Below, piece after piece: positions 10,713 to 23,648 of a stretch of 64,000 nucleotides of DNA. The translations under genes and the position numbers were made by a program. The stretch is from NCBI GenBank assembly GCA_000697665.1, contig KL197712.1:1817592-1881591 (forward strand), given 5' to 3'. The stretch comes from Jaapia argillacea MUCL 33604 (Eukaryota; Basidiomycota; Agaricomycetes; Jaapiales; Jaapiaceae). Numbering within the stretch: position 1 is the stretch's first letter; every line of letters begins with the position of its first letter. Below the pieces are notes generated by a model that was not told the DNA's origin, did not search any database, and was given only the letters and a program-made list of their open reading frames with translations.

Positions 10713-11655
10713 CATAAAACCGCGAATGCGTCTTGTTTTAGGCAGGATATGTTGTTCCTTGGGTTTTGCAGGAGTCTGAGGAATGAGGAACAGGAAGAGG
10801 CATGAGATTGTTTTCTCACGATCCTCATCCTTCACCAGCACCCTTTCAACCACAACTCCGTTCTGCGTTTCCCAAGAACCTCCATTGTCTGGCCTCGTCG
10901 ACATCCTGATGACATTCGAAGCCTCCCTTGACGTACTTTCCTTCAAATGAAGCCGAATACACAATAATGTTTCAACTCCTCTCTATTCTGGAAGTAGCTT
11001 GGCGCACTGGCAACGGGAAACCTCCAGATGCTAGGACCGGCTTGTTCCAACCACCCTCCAAGCCTATATCATCAATCCCAATCTGATTTAGCCTCCTGTA
11101 CTTTTCGGTCCTTGTGGATTAGCTCTGTGTCTACTCCCTGATGTTCCGAACGAAAGTCTCATACGAGTGGGACCTTACAATCGCTCTTGGAAAAATTCTT
11201 GCCATGACTTACTCTGGTTTCTGGTGGATATTCTACGTCCTGACCTTTTGGGCCTACCACCTTTCTGTTGGTTGAGTCCTTCCAACGAGGGGTGCCAGTC
11301 ACGCCCAGCCAGTTCTTTCAGAGACTCTTCAAGTGTTATCTGGATATTCCTCGATTGACAGACAAGTATCATGGCACGGCTGTGGATGGGTCGTACCACT
11401 CCTCGTGTTACTGGAGGAGAACTTATTTGGCGGTGGGCAAAAGCGCCCCGAGACGGGTCCTGTGTATATCTGAAAGTGCTCTCCTCAACTCTGGCACCTC
11501 ACATTAGCTAGCAGTAGAATAATTGTACATTGTCAAGACGAAGTTGGTGATTACGGCGAAAGTTGGTTGCCATACCGTATTCGGGTCACACGTCGGTCGA
11601 TATCCAACCATGGGAGCATTTCTCGAACTGCCGGGCGAAAGTTGAACAGTCAACT
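10713..11655. other. Divergent intergenic region, no gene seen
   Basis: About 0.94 kb between the D1 start and the RCC1 gene start. A minus-strand frame at 10674-10964 runs through the D1 leader and first intron and is not supported as a separate gene. Frames at 11167-11507 lie on both strands over the same bases. The region should hold the promoters of both neighbours. Confidence 0.45.
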
Positions 11656-14447
11656 ATGAGCGCCGCGTCGTCGTCAACTCAACAACACCCCGCCACAACC
11701 GTCCCATCCTCGGACGACCAACAGAATGAACCAAAATGGGGTCGAGGTAAGGCTCTCTTCCCTCTTATCACTCAAAAACCCGGCCACCAGAACTCACTTT
11801 TTCGTTTTGCTGTCAAAGTCTTGATTTGCGGTGGTACAGATTGGTGAGTGCTTATTATTATTACCTTTCACTTTCAAGAGGCGTGCGAGATGGGCTTGGC
11901 CGGTAGCGTGCTCGACCTTCTTCTTCTATACAGCGGTCAGAGATAAGGACAAAGACTCATTTTAATTTTCATATTCGCATGTATGCAGGCCCAAACTCGG
12001 TCGAAAAGAGCGCGGAGGTGCTAAAATCGAGAATCCAGAGCAGTAAGTCGTCTCCGCCAGACCTCAATCTCTTCAGCCTCTCATCCAAACACCTTCTTTC
12101 TCATCCATTCTGTACTTAGCCCAGATTTACTGGAACCACACATCCTTCGTTCCCTCCTAACAGTCAAAGTAACCTCCATCCACACATCATGCTGTTCATG
12201 CCACTGCATCGTCCTCGATACTTCGGGCAACGCCTGGCTCTTCGGTCGTAACGAGAAATCCGCTCTAGGCGTCCCATATGCAGACGAAGAATATATATCG
12301 GAGAACGCACCAAGGAAGGTCGTCGCAAGTGAGTTGGGAGGAAGAGGACGAGGAACGAAAGGGGAGACCTTTGTCAGTGCTGCTTGTGGGAGGAATCATA
12401 GTTTGTTGATCACGAGTGGGGGTGACGTGTGGAGTGCCGGCGCGAATAATTTGGGGCAGGTGAGTGTATTGTTTACTGTTTCAAGGTGGTTTGGGTAGCT
12501 CGTTGACGTTCGAGGTGGGTTCGTAGTGTGGTCATCATGTATGCCCAGAAGTCACCACCTTCAAACTCGTCCACGGACCTTGGACCTCGGGCGCTAACGG
12601 CAAAGACAAAGTCATCAAAGCCGCCGCCGGCGTCACTTTCTCCATAGTCCTAACCGAGAGTGGCAAAGGTAAATGTCTACATTTCCTCACCCAAATTCCA
12701 ACTTTTTGAATTAACAAACTGGTTGGAACGATAGTTTACTCGTTTGGTAGTGGCGAACATGGTCAGTTGGGAAATGGGAGGACCGGTGAACATATCGTCA
12801 CAGGGAACAAGACAGCCTACGATATTGAGACTGAGCCGAGTACGTCCCCATTCCAACTATCCTAGCCTGAAGCGTACACTAACCCTCACCACTTCCCTAT
12901 CTCTAGTCCTAGTCAGGGGCCTCGATGACAAAAAGATTGTCCAAATCGCTTGCGGCCAACAACATTCCATCGCTCTTGATTCAGACGGGTATGTCTCCCC
13001 TCCTTCGCCACCTATCCCTTCTCATAACCCTCCGTTATCACAGAATTGTGTATGTATGGGGTTTCAACGGTTACTGCCGTCTCGGTCTCGGGAACCAACA
13101 AGATGCCCTCATCCCGAAAGTAGTCCCCCAAGTCCGTATTTCTCTCCCACTCCTATCTGTTCCCACATGTTTGATGGAAAGACTAATCCCCATCGATGTG
13201 TGTGTTTGTAGTTTGCTGGCCCCAATGAGATGACGATGGGTAGGCAGGTCGTAGCTGGACCTACGAATAGCGTCGTCATCGATAAACAACAGATGTTTTG
13301 GATGGCGGGGAAGGTGTGTTCCATCTTCTTCTCACCCCCTATCCGTCTTTCTCATTCATTCTTTGCACTGGTAGTGGAAGAATACTGGTGAAGGTATGTC
13401 GCCTACCTTTTTATCACACATACCCAGGCTTAACAACACTCATCAAAGGATCCTCTGGCTCTCCATACTCTTCTTTCCGTTATATCCAAGATATAATGTT
13501 CGTCCCCATCGTCCCCTTCCCCTTCTGCTTCCAGCCCGAATTGACGCTTTTCGTATGTGTAGGGGTTGCAAGATGACACATGCAAATTGTGGAGGCGTCA
13601 CTCATTGGGCTCTGGCTCCCGATGATGACGGTGGGGTAATGACCGTTACGTGGGGACAAAATGCTGCAAACGGTCCGTCTCTCATTCAGGTTCTCTCTCC
13701 TTTGCGGAAATGGTTTTTGATGCTATGTGTTGTAGGCGAGTTGGGGTTAGGCCCTGATGAACCGAAGAGTGCTACTAAACCAGGGAGGAACCAACCTCTG
13801 ATCGGGATCGAAATCCTCGAGTGCGTATCCTCCCCACTTTCTTTCCACCTCAAGTTTTCTTTGCTAATGCGATTTCGCGATTCACTCCGAACAGTGTCGC
13901 TGCCTCTCAAAACACGACTTTCTTCCTCGCCAAACCCAACGATAAGTTCTCGGACTTGCCACGTCATCCAGCCGACGTCCACCCTCCCGATCTATGTGTC
14001 AAATGTGGAACGGAAAAAGGCGAGGATGACTCGCCTTTGGAATGTGACAAGGTTGGTCTGACCATTTCGTTCCTTTTTTCTGGACACTGATCGATCAACG
14101 TCGTGTCGTCAGTGTGACTCGCCTTACCACCTCAAATGTCTGAACCCACCATTGGACGCCGTCCCAGACGGTGAATGGTTCTGTCCTCAATGCCAACGTG
14201 AACCTGGCTCGCCAATCGGAGCTGTACCCGTCAAGAAGGGTCGAGTGGTCAAGGCTAGTAAACCGAAACCGAAAGCCGAGGTGCAGGAGTATGATGAAGA
14301 TGAAGAGGATTATGATGAAGATGAGAACGGGGGACATAAGAGGAAGGCTCCTGCTAAGTCGAAAGCTTCCTGTGAGTTCGTTTTTTGGATTTCATTCCCC
14401 TTCGGCTTGGTCTCATCATATCCTCAGCGTCGAAGCGCAAGAAATAG
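11656..14447 (+). CDS. RCC1-repeat protein with C-terminal PHD finger (575 aa)
   Basis: Sixteen exons: 11656-11746, 11819-11843, 11989-12042, 12120-12459, 12527-12668, 12735-12839, 12907-12988, 13044-13131, 13212-13313, 13375-13393, 13449-13497, 13563-13672, 13736-13820, 13895-14051, 14113-14371, 14428-14447. Every junction keeps phase. Residues about 30-440 contain RCC1/BLIP-II-type blades ([44 protein letters not shown]), a beta-propeller fold. Residues 465-510 form a PHD finger with the full C4-H-C3 set (CVKC ... [12 protein letters not shown] ... WFCPQC), which usually reads histone H3 tails. The tail is acidic, then Lys-rich ([15 protein letters not shown]), probably a nuclear signal. 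A chromatin role is likely; whether it has Ran exchange activity cannot be judged. Confidence 0.92.
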
Positions 14448-14625
14448 GCTTTTTGGGCGTTTATCAACCGTCGATGTTCACTCGATGTTGGTGGTGTATA
14501 TGTAAATATGGACTCTAAAGCTAGGACTGTAAACAAATTTTGTCTTATGTCTTATTACTGGTTGACCTCGTCAAAATGATGTATTATATCGATACCCGTA
14601 TGTCCATCCTCAAGGCCTAAAACAC

Positions 14626-16590
14626 CTATTCCTCTGTGCCATACACCTTCAAGATAGTATAAACCACCCCTAAGCTCAACACCAACACGAGTGCCAGCGC
14701 ACCCGCAGCAAACGCCATAATCTCCCACGAACTTGTAGCCTCGTACTGAATTGCGGGTACGCCGCCGTTCTTGAGCCTTCGCTGTTCAGTGGAGATCTGG
14801 AGGTCACGTTTTTCGTCGAGTTCGACGATGCGGGTTCGGGCGTCGGAGGGGTCGAATATTTGAGTTGGGGTTGCGCCCATTGATGATTCGGAGAGGCGGA
14901 CGAAGGACGGGTAGTGGCGTTCGCACCATTGTTCGATCTAGAGTTAGGAGGACGGGTTAGATGATGGATGGAGAGAAGGGTGGGAGAGCGCCGCAACGTA
15001 CCTTGCCGCAAGCAACTGCTATCCGTAAAAAGTTGGGGTCGGCGGGGACGGCCCTCGAGTGGATCTTCCTAGCATAGTCCCTGAACATGATAGATACTTC
15101 CCTCGGGTTCGTCGAGCGCATTATCAACTACAAGCACGATCAGCACAGAACCACCAATACAAGACAAGTGGAAGAGGGACCCACGTTAGCAGCTTCAGCC
15201 TTCCTAATCTTGATATTCCTCTGGAACATGGCAGGGTTCATAAAGCACAACTCCAAGGTAGCCATAGCCATAGTAGCCGGGATGGCACAAAAGTTGAAAA
15301 CCGTCTGGTTCTTCAACAACCTCAAATAATCCAACGCGTCTACCGCATGTCTCAACGCATCAACCACCATCCCACTCTGAACCCACATCGCCCTCTTCTC
15401 ATTCTCCGGCGCGTACATCTCCTTCATCTCTTTGAATCCCGTACCCTTTTCACCACTACTGGCACCGTAGCCGTATTCGTCGGAACCCCAGATTTCGCGA
15501 GGCCAGAAGAACCGACCCTGTTCGACGTCTTCGCGGTAGTCACGGATGATGTTGGTTTTTTGGAGGAGGATGCCCATCGAGTTTGAGAGTTCGAGTTGGT
15601 TTTGCATCCAGTCTGCTTCTTTGCCTGAGGCTGACCAAAGACGGGAGAGACCCTCGCCTACGAGGCCGGCAACGTAGTGACAGTATAGGTCGTAATCTGT
15701 AGGGGAAGGATTAGGAATTGAGATGGGAGGCACAGGATACGGACGTACCGGCAACCGACTCGAGGTAGATAGACCCTGTCGTTGCTGCTTTATGAGCGTA
15801 ATCTGCCATGCCGGCTTCCATCTTTAAGGTGATATCGATAATCACATCTCGGAACCTACGAAGACCCATCATATTCCATGTCCACTCTTCCCTTGAGATA
15901 AAAACTAGCGACTCACCCTGCGTCCAACCGATTCAGTTCCTCTGTTACAACGTCGTACTCGACCAACAACTGCCTATCCTTCTCCTGTTCACCGTTACCA
16001 GTGAACGTCCAACCGGGAGTAACGGTCTTTTCGTGGAATGAACGGAGGAGGGGCTGTTTGACCGAGTCGGGGATGGTCATGTCGTCTTCGATCGTGTCGA
16101 GGCCACGGAGGACGAGGTAGAATAAGCAGATCTGGTAGAGGTGAGGGAGGTGAGTTAGCGGGAAGATAAAAAAATTGAATGGAAATAAAAGGTGTCGTAT
16201 ATTCGCGTCCTGGCCGCCAGCTCACGCTCGCGCGTAAAGACAACAGGGTGTACAAGAAGATGCAAGCTCAGAACTTCTAGCAACAATACTTCCACCCATA
16301 TTAATCCCCAAAAACGTGACAGAGAAGACCGGCAAGAAAACCAAGGGGGACGAACTAACCACTCTTGCCAAATCTCCATCCAACTCCTTGATAACAGCCG
16401 AGAAACTCCTACTGGTCATATCCAAGAAGTCCCAACACCGTTGCATGGATTTCCTATCATATCCAGACGTCTTGTGTTCACTCGGCGAAGTGATATCCCT
16501 CTTTTTGTCGTGATACAGGTAGAATTGAACAAGGGTGCGGAATTCGAGAGGGTGCGTCACAAGCAGAGTTAGCATTGAGAGGGCGGTCAT
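14626..16590 (-). CDS. ERG9: Squalene synthase (500 aa)
   Basis: Exons (minus): 16360-16590, 15917-16131, 15749-15855, 15185-15696, 15002-15127, 14626-14937. The enzyme joins two farnesyl diphosphates to presqualene diphosphate and reduces it with NADPH to squalene, the first committed step to ergosterol, at the ER membrane. Both Asp-rich metal sites are present: DTIED at residues 89-93 and DYRED at about 237-241, within NIIRDYREDVEQGRFFWP. Other landmarks are the SRSFSAVIKEL helix, the YCHYVAGLVGEGLSRLW block and a C-terminal membrane anchor (MAFAAGALALVLVLSLGVVYTIL). Length is normal for fungi. Intron 1 is long (228 nt) compared with the others, but exons 1 and 2 join without a gap relative to the family. 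Convergent with the RCC1 gene. Confidence 0.97.
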
Positions 16591-17020
16591 GATGATGGCG
16601 GTGTGGGTTCAAGGAGAGCAGGAGCACAACAGAACAAGAGAGATACGTAAAGAGATGAAGGAAAAGGTCGTGAGCAGGGGCCGTGCACGTTTGAAGGTGC
16701 TTTTAGTGTTGGAGTCCGCAAAGTTCTGTTGGTCGACACAGTCGTACGACGGGTGAAATTCAATTTCTCCACGGCGAGCGCCCCGCAAAACCCGCCTTAC
16801 GACATGTCACTTGACTCTACCCGGGCACCATGTGATTCCATCGCGACGCCACACGATGGAGAGAGAATTCAAGAAACAAAATAGAGGTGATACGCAGAGC
16901 ACAAAAGCTGTCGACAATATGATAGCAAGGCAAAGCAGGATATTAGAAAAAGAAAGATATTAAGTGGCATTACGCAAAGTATGATCGGAACAGAGGAACC
17001 CCACCACGGCCCTCACCCTT
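16591..17020. other. Intergenic, promoter side of squalene synthase
   Basis: Between the squalene synthase start and the stop of the AlkB-like gene, both on the minus strand. No supported frame. It should carry the squalene synthase promoter and the 3' end of the AlkB-like transcript. Confidence 0.5.
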
Positions 17021-20000
17021 CTACAAACTCGCCCATAAGCACTTCAAACTCACCCAATCAGCATACAACAAGATGAAAAAACAATGCAAAAACTTACAAA
17101 TACTCATCCCATGCCTCTTCATGGAGTACTTAACCACAACCACCCAACACAAATACTCAGACTCGATCACCGCAAGAAACGAGGAAAAGGCTCACCTGAA
17201 AATCACCACCACCCAAAATCATAAGGTCCCCATGAGTCAACGTTACGAACAACGGCTGCTGAGTCGGTTGCTTCACACTGGTAGGCAATTTCGATGAGAT
17301 GGATGTCGGCTCGTCGACGGCGACACCAGTTGTGTCCATAACAGTTTCGTCTTGCTCTGTCGAAGGTACGACATCTTCTAAAACGTCCACATCCAGCTCT
17401 CCAGTTGACTCATCCTCAATTTTCGCCTTGGATTTAGCCTGAACCGAAGAGGCGTGCGCGCCCTTGTTCGAAGATGCCGACAAAGACGAGATGGTCAAAG
17501 ACACATCGTTGCCAAGACACAGAAACACCAACGGTGTCTTACTCGCCGATACAGGCGGGCACTAAAACCCATCAAACCTGGATCAGATTCCTCGCTCCAA
17601 AGAAAGAAACATTGAAACGAAATTCGACGCACTTTCTTGTTCCCAGCAGCAACCCAAGCATGAAACCCAAGCCTATTAATCTTCACACTCTCATCTTCCC
17701 CATAACACCTCGCACAAAACTCCATCATCTCCCTCGCTTGAGTGACACACTGCGGTACGTCCTCCCATCGCGTCATCGGCGCACCCTTATCAACTCCTTG
17801 ACCTGCATAATACTGAAACGCCGATATCCCTGCAACCAAAACCGTCACACATGAACTGAGGACCAATGAGCCACAAAGGGTCCAAAGATACATACCAGCG
17901 TTGCCCCGGACTGAAGCCAGCTCGACGTTAACCTGTATATCTCTAAACAACTCCTCTACCTCTTCCTCGAGCGCCTTTGACTTACGCATAACCACATGTC
18001 GCACCACAACCCCATTCTTTCCGACTTGACAATCACGACCACCAGATCCGGCAGTAGATGTGCTCGCCTCTCCCTCAGTTAGTGACACTAGCACTGTGTC
18101 CTCAACATCTTGTGACAAGGAGTCCGAAGAATAATAATAAGAATAAGTACAGACCCCATCCGCCCAAGTTTCCAAAGAAGATCTCATCGAGGGAGGATAA
18201 ACATCCCAGGCGCTGGAGGCAGACTCACGCGAACTCGAACGGATTTGTTCAAGCTCCAGCGCGTAACCCAACACAGCTTCACTCGCAGGCTATACGAAAA
18301 ACAAGACGAGCCCATCAGCGTTCCAACTTTCTGGCAAGAAGAAATTGATAAACGTTAGTTACCTTACACCCATCACATCGTCGATGCCTCAACGAGCTGA
18401 TCACGCTAACTTTACCACAATTCCTACAATACCAAGCTCTACCGAACAGAGCACTGTTGAGTGGAGGGAGGGTAACTTTCGAGATAGTGAAACTGTTAAC
18501 GGGGCGGGGGAAAGCGGGTTCCGGTGCTTGAAGCGTGGTCGAAAGAGAAGCGGATGTGGAGATGGAGATGGAAGGGTGATGAGCGGACTCGTTGGGTACG
18601 ATTAGTTCGCCCGATTCAGTGAATCCTTGGAGTTGACCCTGTCCATCGGGTGGTGGAACTTGAGCGGATTCCGAAGGGAGTTTGGGAGGTAGCCACCAGG
18701 GTATCGAAGACTTGATATCTTCCAAACCTTCAGGTAGAGGAAGCAGGCAATCTGCCTGTGGATCCCATTCAAACCTGATGGTCCATTTGACACGACTTCC
18801 TATTGAATCGAGTTCTTTAGACTCATGCACGTCCATCTCATTCCTCTAAGAAACCAAGTGTCAGGATAATCACGACGAAGCGTAACCTGCACCCTACCTT
18901 CCACGAAGCCACCGAAAAGACTCCCAGCATCGTATATCCACATTCGGCCGGTACATTCAAGGGAGCTAGAGGTGAGTCCCGGGAGATGATGATGATGACG
19001 GGTGTGTCGGTGTTATGTGAATCAATCAGGGTTTGGATTTCTGGGGGAGAGTTGGTTCTGAGTTGTAATGTAGGGCCGATGAGGGAAAGTGGTAGTTCAT
19101 CCTCCGACTCGCTCTCGTATTTGATAGGAGGGACAAGTAGCGGCTTGAGAAGAGTCGGGTCTGTATCTAGGGGGAGCCAAACAAACGTAAATCAACGAGA
19201 GTTGCGAGCATATATTTCAGGATGCCAACCTTGTCGAAGTAGCGAGTCTGCCAGTGGATGGAAGATTGCATCCTCACTGCCCCCACCAAAATGCCATACA
19301 GAGTACATGATATTATCAGGAGTCACGTAAGAACATTCCTTCTCCGCACCATCGATTCGACTGGTGGAAACGAACCCCGAGGCGCTCAACCATTCCTCAA
19401 AATCTTCGTCTGATGACTCTGGATCTTCGAGGAGAGAGGGCGGGGTAGAATGAAGAGTACGGGATGGGGAAGGAGGTGGCGGAGATGTATGACAACTGCA
19501 CATCGGGTCGAAATGGTATGCACTACAGCAGCATGACGCAAGTTGAGGGACACTATCCTCCGAGATGGGGGCCGCTCCTGATGTCGACGGTTCGTGTGGA
19601 GGTCCATTGGAGGTGAAAATAGAGGGATATGGCGGTACTGACGAGGTCATAAACGATGGCGGCGGTGGTGTTTCCGGATAGTTTTCAGCCAAAGCAACTG
19701 TCGTGAACTGAGAAAGAGCGAGAGTGTCTTGTTTCAGATCGTTATTCAGAGTAACAGTCGACCTCGTCTGTCTTCCATCTCGCTTTATCTTCATACTCCC
19801 TACTCTAGATCCGGAACGAACAGGGGTCGAGTATTCTCTAACCCTAAAAAAACAGCCCCATTCGTCAACTCATCGCTCATTGGCATCCAAGATTAAGTTC
19901 GAGAAACACACATATTCAGCTCAATGGCGTTCGAACCATCCCATCGATCATCTGGCCAAGCTGAGCCCTCGATTACCAGTATCGGGGTTTCCAAGTTCGA

Positions 20001-21193
20001 ATCTACGTCCCAGTAAACCCCATTTACCGCTTTTGATAGCTCTGGAAAGACGTCAAGAAGCTCTGCCCGAGTCTTTGAGACAGTCAGTGTGGGAGACGAG
20101 AAGGACAGAAGATGAAAACTACCTTTGCCCATATTCGTATTTTCGGGCGAGGCAGAGTTGAAGTCGAAGGTTCAGAACTGAGGTTCTCGACTGTTGGGGG
20201 TGCCGAAGTGGAGGGAGGTGGTTTGACAAGATTCCAATGTGGGAGCGCAGGTCGCGTTGAAGTTGGCTTCGAAACTGGTTGAATGCCCGGTTTTGAGGGG
20301 TCTAGTCACAAATACACAGGAGGAAACTCACGAGTACTCTGATAGAGCTTGAGTTCGACCTCAGTGTCTGTCTTCCGTCGTTTACGTGGTCGTTTCGATG
20401 GATCCGCCTCCTGATCGTCACGGATTTGTAAAGAGGAACTCGATGCTCCCCGCCTCAAGGTTTTCGTAGCCGATTTCTTCGTCTTCTTCTGCAAAACTCC
20501 TGGAATTGGCTCATCCACAGCTGGCACGTTGGGCGACGGTATAACATCGTCGGTGACTTTCGCCTTTCCCTTCCCCCTCTTCCGCTTCAAGGGATCCAAA
20601 TCCGACTTCGACGCAAGCTCCCGAGTTCCCTCCATACCTTCTTCACACACAGCTGTACCTTCTCCAACTCTCAGACCCTCCTCCAATACCTTTTTCCGTG
20701 AGACTCTCGTCTTCTTTGCCGGCTGCACCGAGGGCGTCTCATCTTGAGCTTGCCTCTTCGACTTCCTTTTCGAAGGTGCGGACGCAGAAACAGGAGGAAT
20801 CGTTCCTAGCGAGCCCAAGTCTAACTCTCCGGACGTCATGACTCGCGAAGTAACCTCAGACTCGGAGTCGATCTTGGTCTTCGAACCGGAGGAGCTCGAT
20901 GAACGTTGGGGAGAATGAAAACTTGGCTTCTTGGCTGTTCGGGCCCGCGGGAACATTTCGGTGGGTATTTCGATGCCCTGAGTTGGCTGAACTGCTCCCG
21001 CCTTCGCGTTAGCGCTCCCCAGAGTCCTCTTCTTCGCCACTGTGAAGCGACCAAGACGAGGAGCTGCGGAGGGGTCAGAGCGCAGGTTTTCTTTGGCGAA
21101 ACGGGAGGATGTGATATCGCTAAGGCTAGCAGCACAAAGGTCGAGACATTTCTGGCAGACATTGCGGAGCCTAGAACATGGGCAGTCTGCCAT
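17021..21193 (-). CDS. AlkB-like / 2OG-dioxygenase-type nuclear protein (about 1201 aa)
   Basis: Ten exons (minus): 20332-21193, 20123-20274, 19912-20072, 19230-19843, 18898-19166, 18363-18845, 17896-18289, 17633-17829, 17196-17561, 17021-17128. The N-terminus is Cys-rich (MADCPCSRLRNVCQKC), followed by basic, disordered, nuclear-type sequence (KRKRGKGKAK, RPRKRRKT). Residues about 290-800 follow a pattern I know from a large Agaricomycete family related to AlkB (IWAKTRAELLDVF ... VKWTIRFEW ... PWWLPP). A zinc ribbon (WYCRNCGK ... CDGCK) sits near 825-846. The last 350 residues look like the double-stranded beta-helix part (NGVVVRHVVM, LTHGDLMILGGGDFQ, YSMKRHGMSIC). I cannot find the iron-binding HxD pair, so it may be catalytically dead. 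Copies of its 5' end occur at 610-763 and 29932-30142. The exact last exon is uncertain. Confidence 0.75.
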
Positions 21194-21459
21194 CTTTGAT
21201 CTCGAGAGACAAGAACCAGAAATAAGCCAAGAACAAGCGGATATCAGAGCTCAACACGAGTCTGAAGAAACAGCATTATAATAGCCTCATCGTTTCTGCT
21301 GGAGGTCTTGTGCAAGGAGAGCGACAGACCAACGCAACGTGGTCTATCACGGGTTGTCACATTCTGTCACGTAGCAGGATAGTGTCGAACTTACCGTGAC
21401 ACAACGTGTTCTTCTCTTTAAAACAACAACTTCACATACACTCAACTTCTCAAGGTCTC
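21194..21459. promoter_or_regulatory. Divergent promoter of AlkB-like gene and F-box C1
   Basis: Only 266 bases separate the two starts. The stretch after the AlkB-like start (CAGCATTATAATAGCCTCAT and onward) recurs in front of the fragment at 30142, so the promoter was included in the duplication. AT-rich TTATAAT lies near 21275. A Py-rich leader with TTCACATACACTCAACTTCT precedes the C1 start. Confidence 0.5.
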
Positions 21460-23072
21460 ATGACGGACGTAGGTGAGCGGTTAACCGATTTATTACAACC
21501 CTCCCAAACTCCCATTGACTTGTCTTGCAAGACGCCACAATTCTCGAGTCCTTGCGCTCGAATTTCCTCGTCGTTCCCGAGGTTTTCTTGCATCAGGAGC
21601 TATCGATGGCACAGCAGGAAACCGTTGAGATTGATGTTGAGATTTCAGCGCTTGAGGCACAAATGTGGGCCCTTCAGGAGATGAGAGAGCTCTCCCAGTC
21701 CCGTTGCGCCAACATCGAATCCCTATTCGCCCCCATTCGACGGTTACCTCACGAGGTCCTATCGGGAATATTCGAGCACCTGGTTACCACGGACGCAGGA
21801 GACTCCGACGAGTTTCACTTTATGATCCCGCTCCGCCTCACACATGTCTGTGCTTATTGGAGATCGCTGGCGAATTCGACGCCATCCTTGTGGTCATCGA
21901 TATCTCTACGGCCGACAAATCAACTCCAGCTCCGACAATATGTACCAATATTGGATCATTTCCTCTCTCATTCAGCAGCTCTCCCACTTTCTGCCTCTAT
22001 ATCGCTGTACTGTGTTTCTCAGGGTGGATATCTCCTAGACAAGCTTATGGATCACGCTTTTCGTTGGAAAGATATCCGCATTCAATTGGGATGGGATGAG
22101 GATCTCCTTCAATCCCTCCTTCGAATTCGAGGGGCCAGTTTTCCCCAGCTCAAGGCATTCGAACTACTCTCGGATGAAATTTTCGACCGAGATACCTTCC
22201 TTTTCCTGCGGGACATCACCTGCTTTGAAGACGCACCCATGTTGACTCACGTCACTCTCGGGCATCATTGGTTGCCAGCTGATTTGGCTATGCCCTGGAG
22301 CCAGCTCACTCACTTCGCGTTTGGTAGAAAGGGCGCACTCACACACATTTGGCCGGAGAGTGTCTTCGAATCTCTCCGTAAATGCACCGGGTTGACCCAT
22401 CTCGATATCGTGTGCTTGGAAGTGGGTCACGACTTTGAAGCGGAAGTCTCACCTCAGGATCTCATCGTTCTTCCCAATCTACAATCCTTGCGTCTCCTAA
22501 ACGTCCACCGAGCCGATCTGCTTTTCCAACAGCTCATCTTCCCCAACTTGGCTCATTTAACCTATGAACCATACTACAACTATTCGCTTGAAACATCCTC
22601 ACTTGAAACGTCATTGCCAGCCCTACAAACGTGCATCACGCGATCCCAATGTACCATCACCTCATTCGATTTGAGTCCCGCAGGCGAGCCACCTCAGGTT
22701 CTTGTCGATTGGCTCGATTCCCTTCCATCGCTTCGAGAGGTCACTATCGATGCGGCTGATCTTGACCCGGAATCCCAGGAGGCCATCATCGACTACTTCC
22801 AGCCGGGCGGGAGTTGTATATCACCTAAACCCGAGGATGGCGATTACAAACTACGCCTGTTGGAGCGAATTACCATCAAGGGGTTTCTCAGCTCTCCATT
22901 CGCCGCCAAATATCTCACCTCTGTGATTCGCTTTCGATGTGGTTTCGGTTCGTCGACCGACCTTCCCGTTCGTCTTGTCGTTGCCGCGTTCAACGAAGAC
23001 CTTTGCACTATGTTGGAGACTCGGTTGAAGGATTGCATAGAGGCGGGACTTCACCTCGAAGTCTGTGAATAA
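21460..23072 (+). CDS. F-box protein, type C copy 1 (517 aa)
   Basis: Exon 1 is 21460-21472 (MTDV plus one base), then a 59-nt intron and exon 2, 21532-23072. C3 has the same start and intron, which fixes the model. After a short head (ILESLRSNFLVVPEVF) comes a coiled coil (residues about 25-60), the F-box-like motif (IRRLPHEVLSGIFEHLV ... RLTHVCAYWRSLANS) and leucine-rich strands, ending in the family signature RLKDCIEAGLHLEVCE. The frame is open to the end. Expected to be an SCF substrate receptor. It is divergent to the AlkB-like gene and followed by the broken copy C2 in tandem. Confidence 0.85.
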
Positions 23073-23648
23073 TGGGAGAAACATGTCTAAGAGATGTAGT
23101 GATTTTCGTTGCTATCGGTCGGTTATGGTGCTTCTTGCGTCTGATTCGATTTCTGATCTTTTGAGAGCCCGTTTGTTCACGTACGATCTGTCATCTTCTG
23201 TCCATGTCATCTACTTTCTGTGACAGTTGCTTCAAAAATCCTCCCATTTTGCTCTTCAACTTGCTCACCACCAACCCTCTGAGACTCCATAATACGTGTC
23301 TGTTCTACGTCTATTCTATTACTGACGAAGGGCTCCCAATCAACCAAGGGAACGCCGACGTTTGGTGAGCCTAAACAGTATTTCTTTCGGTGGTGCGTGA
23401 GCTTGGAGCAACATTCTACATAACTGCCACTTCTCGAGCTGCGAGAGATGATAGTCTGCGCAAGAATCAGAGGTCGAGAAACGCGGGCGAACACAAGAAA
23501 TGTGAGTAATGTTACGCATTGCGTGTGACGTCGAGTCACTAGTCGCTCCTGGACCGAGGAAAAGCGACCTTTAGAACGCCAGTCTTGTTAACTTTTCGCG
23601 TCACTCAGCTTGCACTCGGTGTTCATTTGGGCAACCTCTCAAGGTCTT
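23073..23648. other. Intergenic between F-box C1 and C2
   Basis: Holds the C1 3' end and the former C2 promoter. No supported frame. Short T-rich and CT-rich stretches only. Confidence 0.5.

Noticed and set aside
10674-10964. Minus-strand frame upstream of D1
   Set aside because: It reads through the D1 first exon and intron and has no relative in the D2 flank.
19167-19196. 30-nt intron in the AlkB-like gene (and another at 20302-20331)
   Set aside because: Too short for this genome; alternative sites give 63 and 57 nt introns with the same phase.
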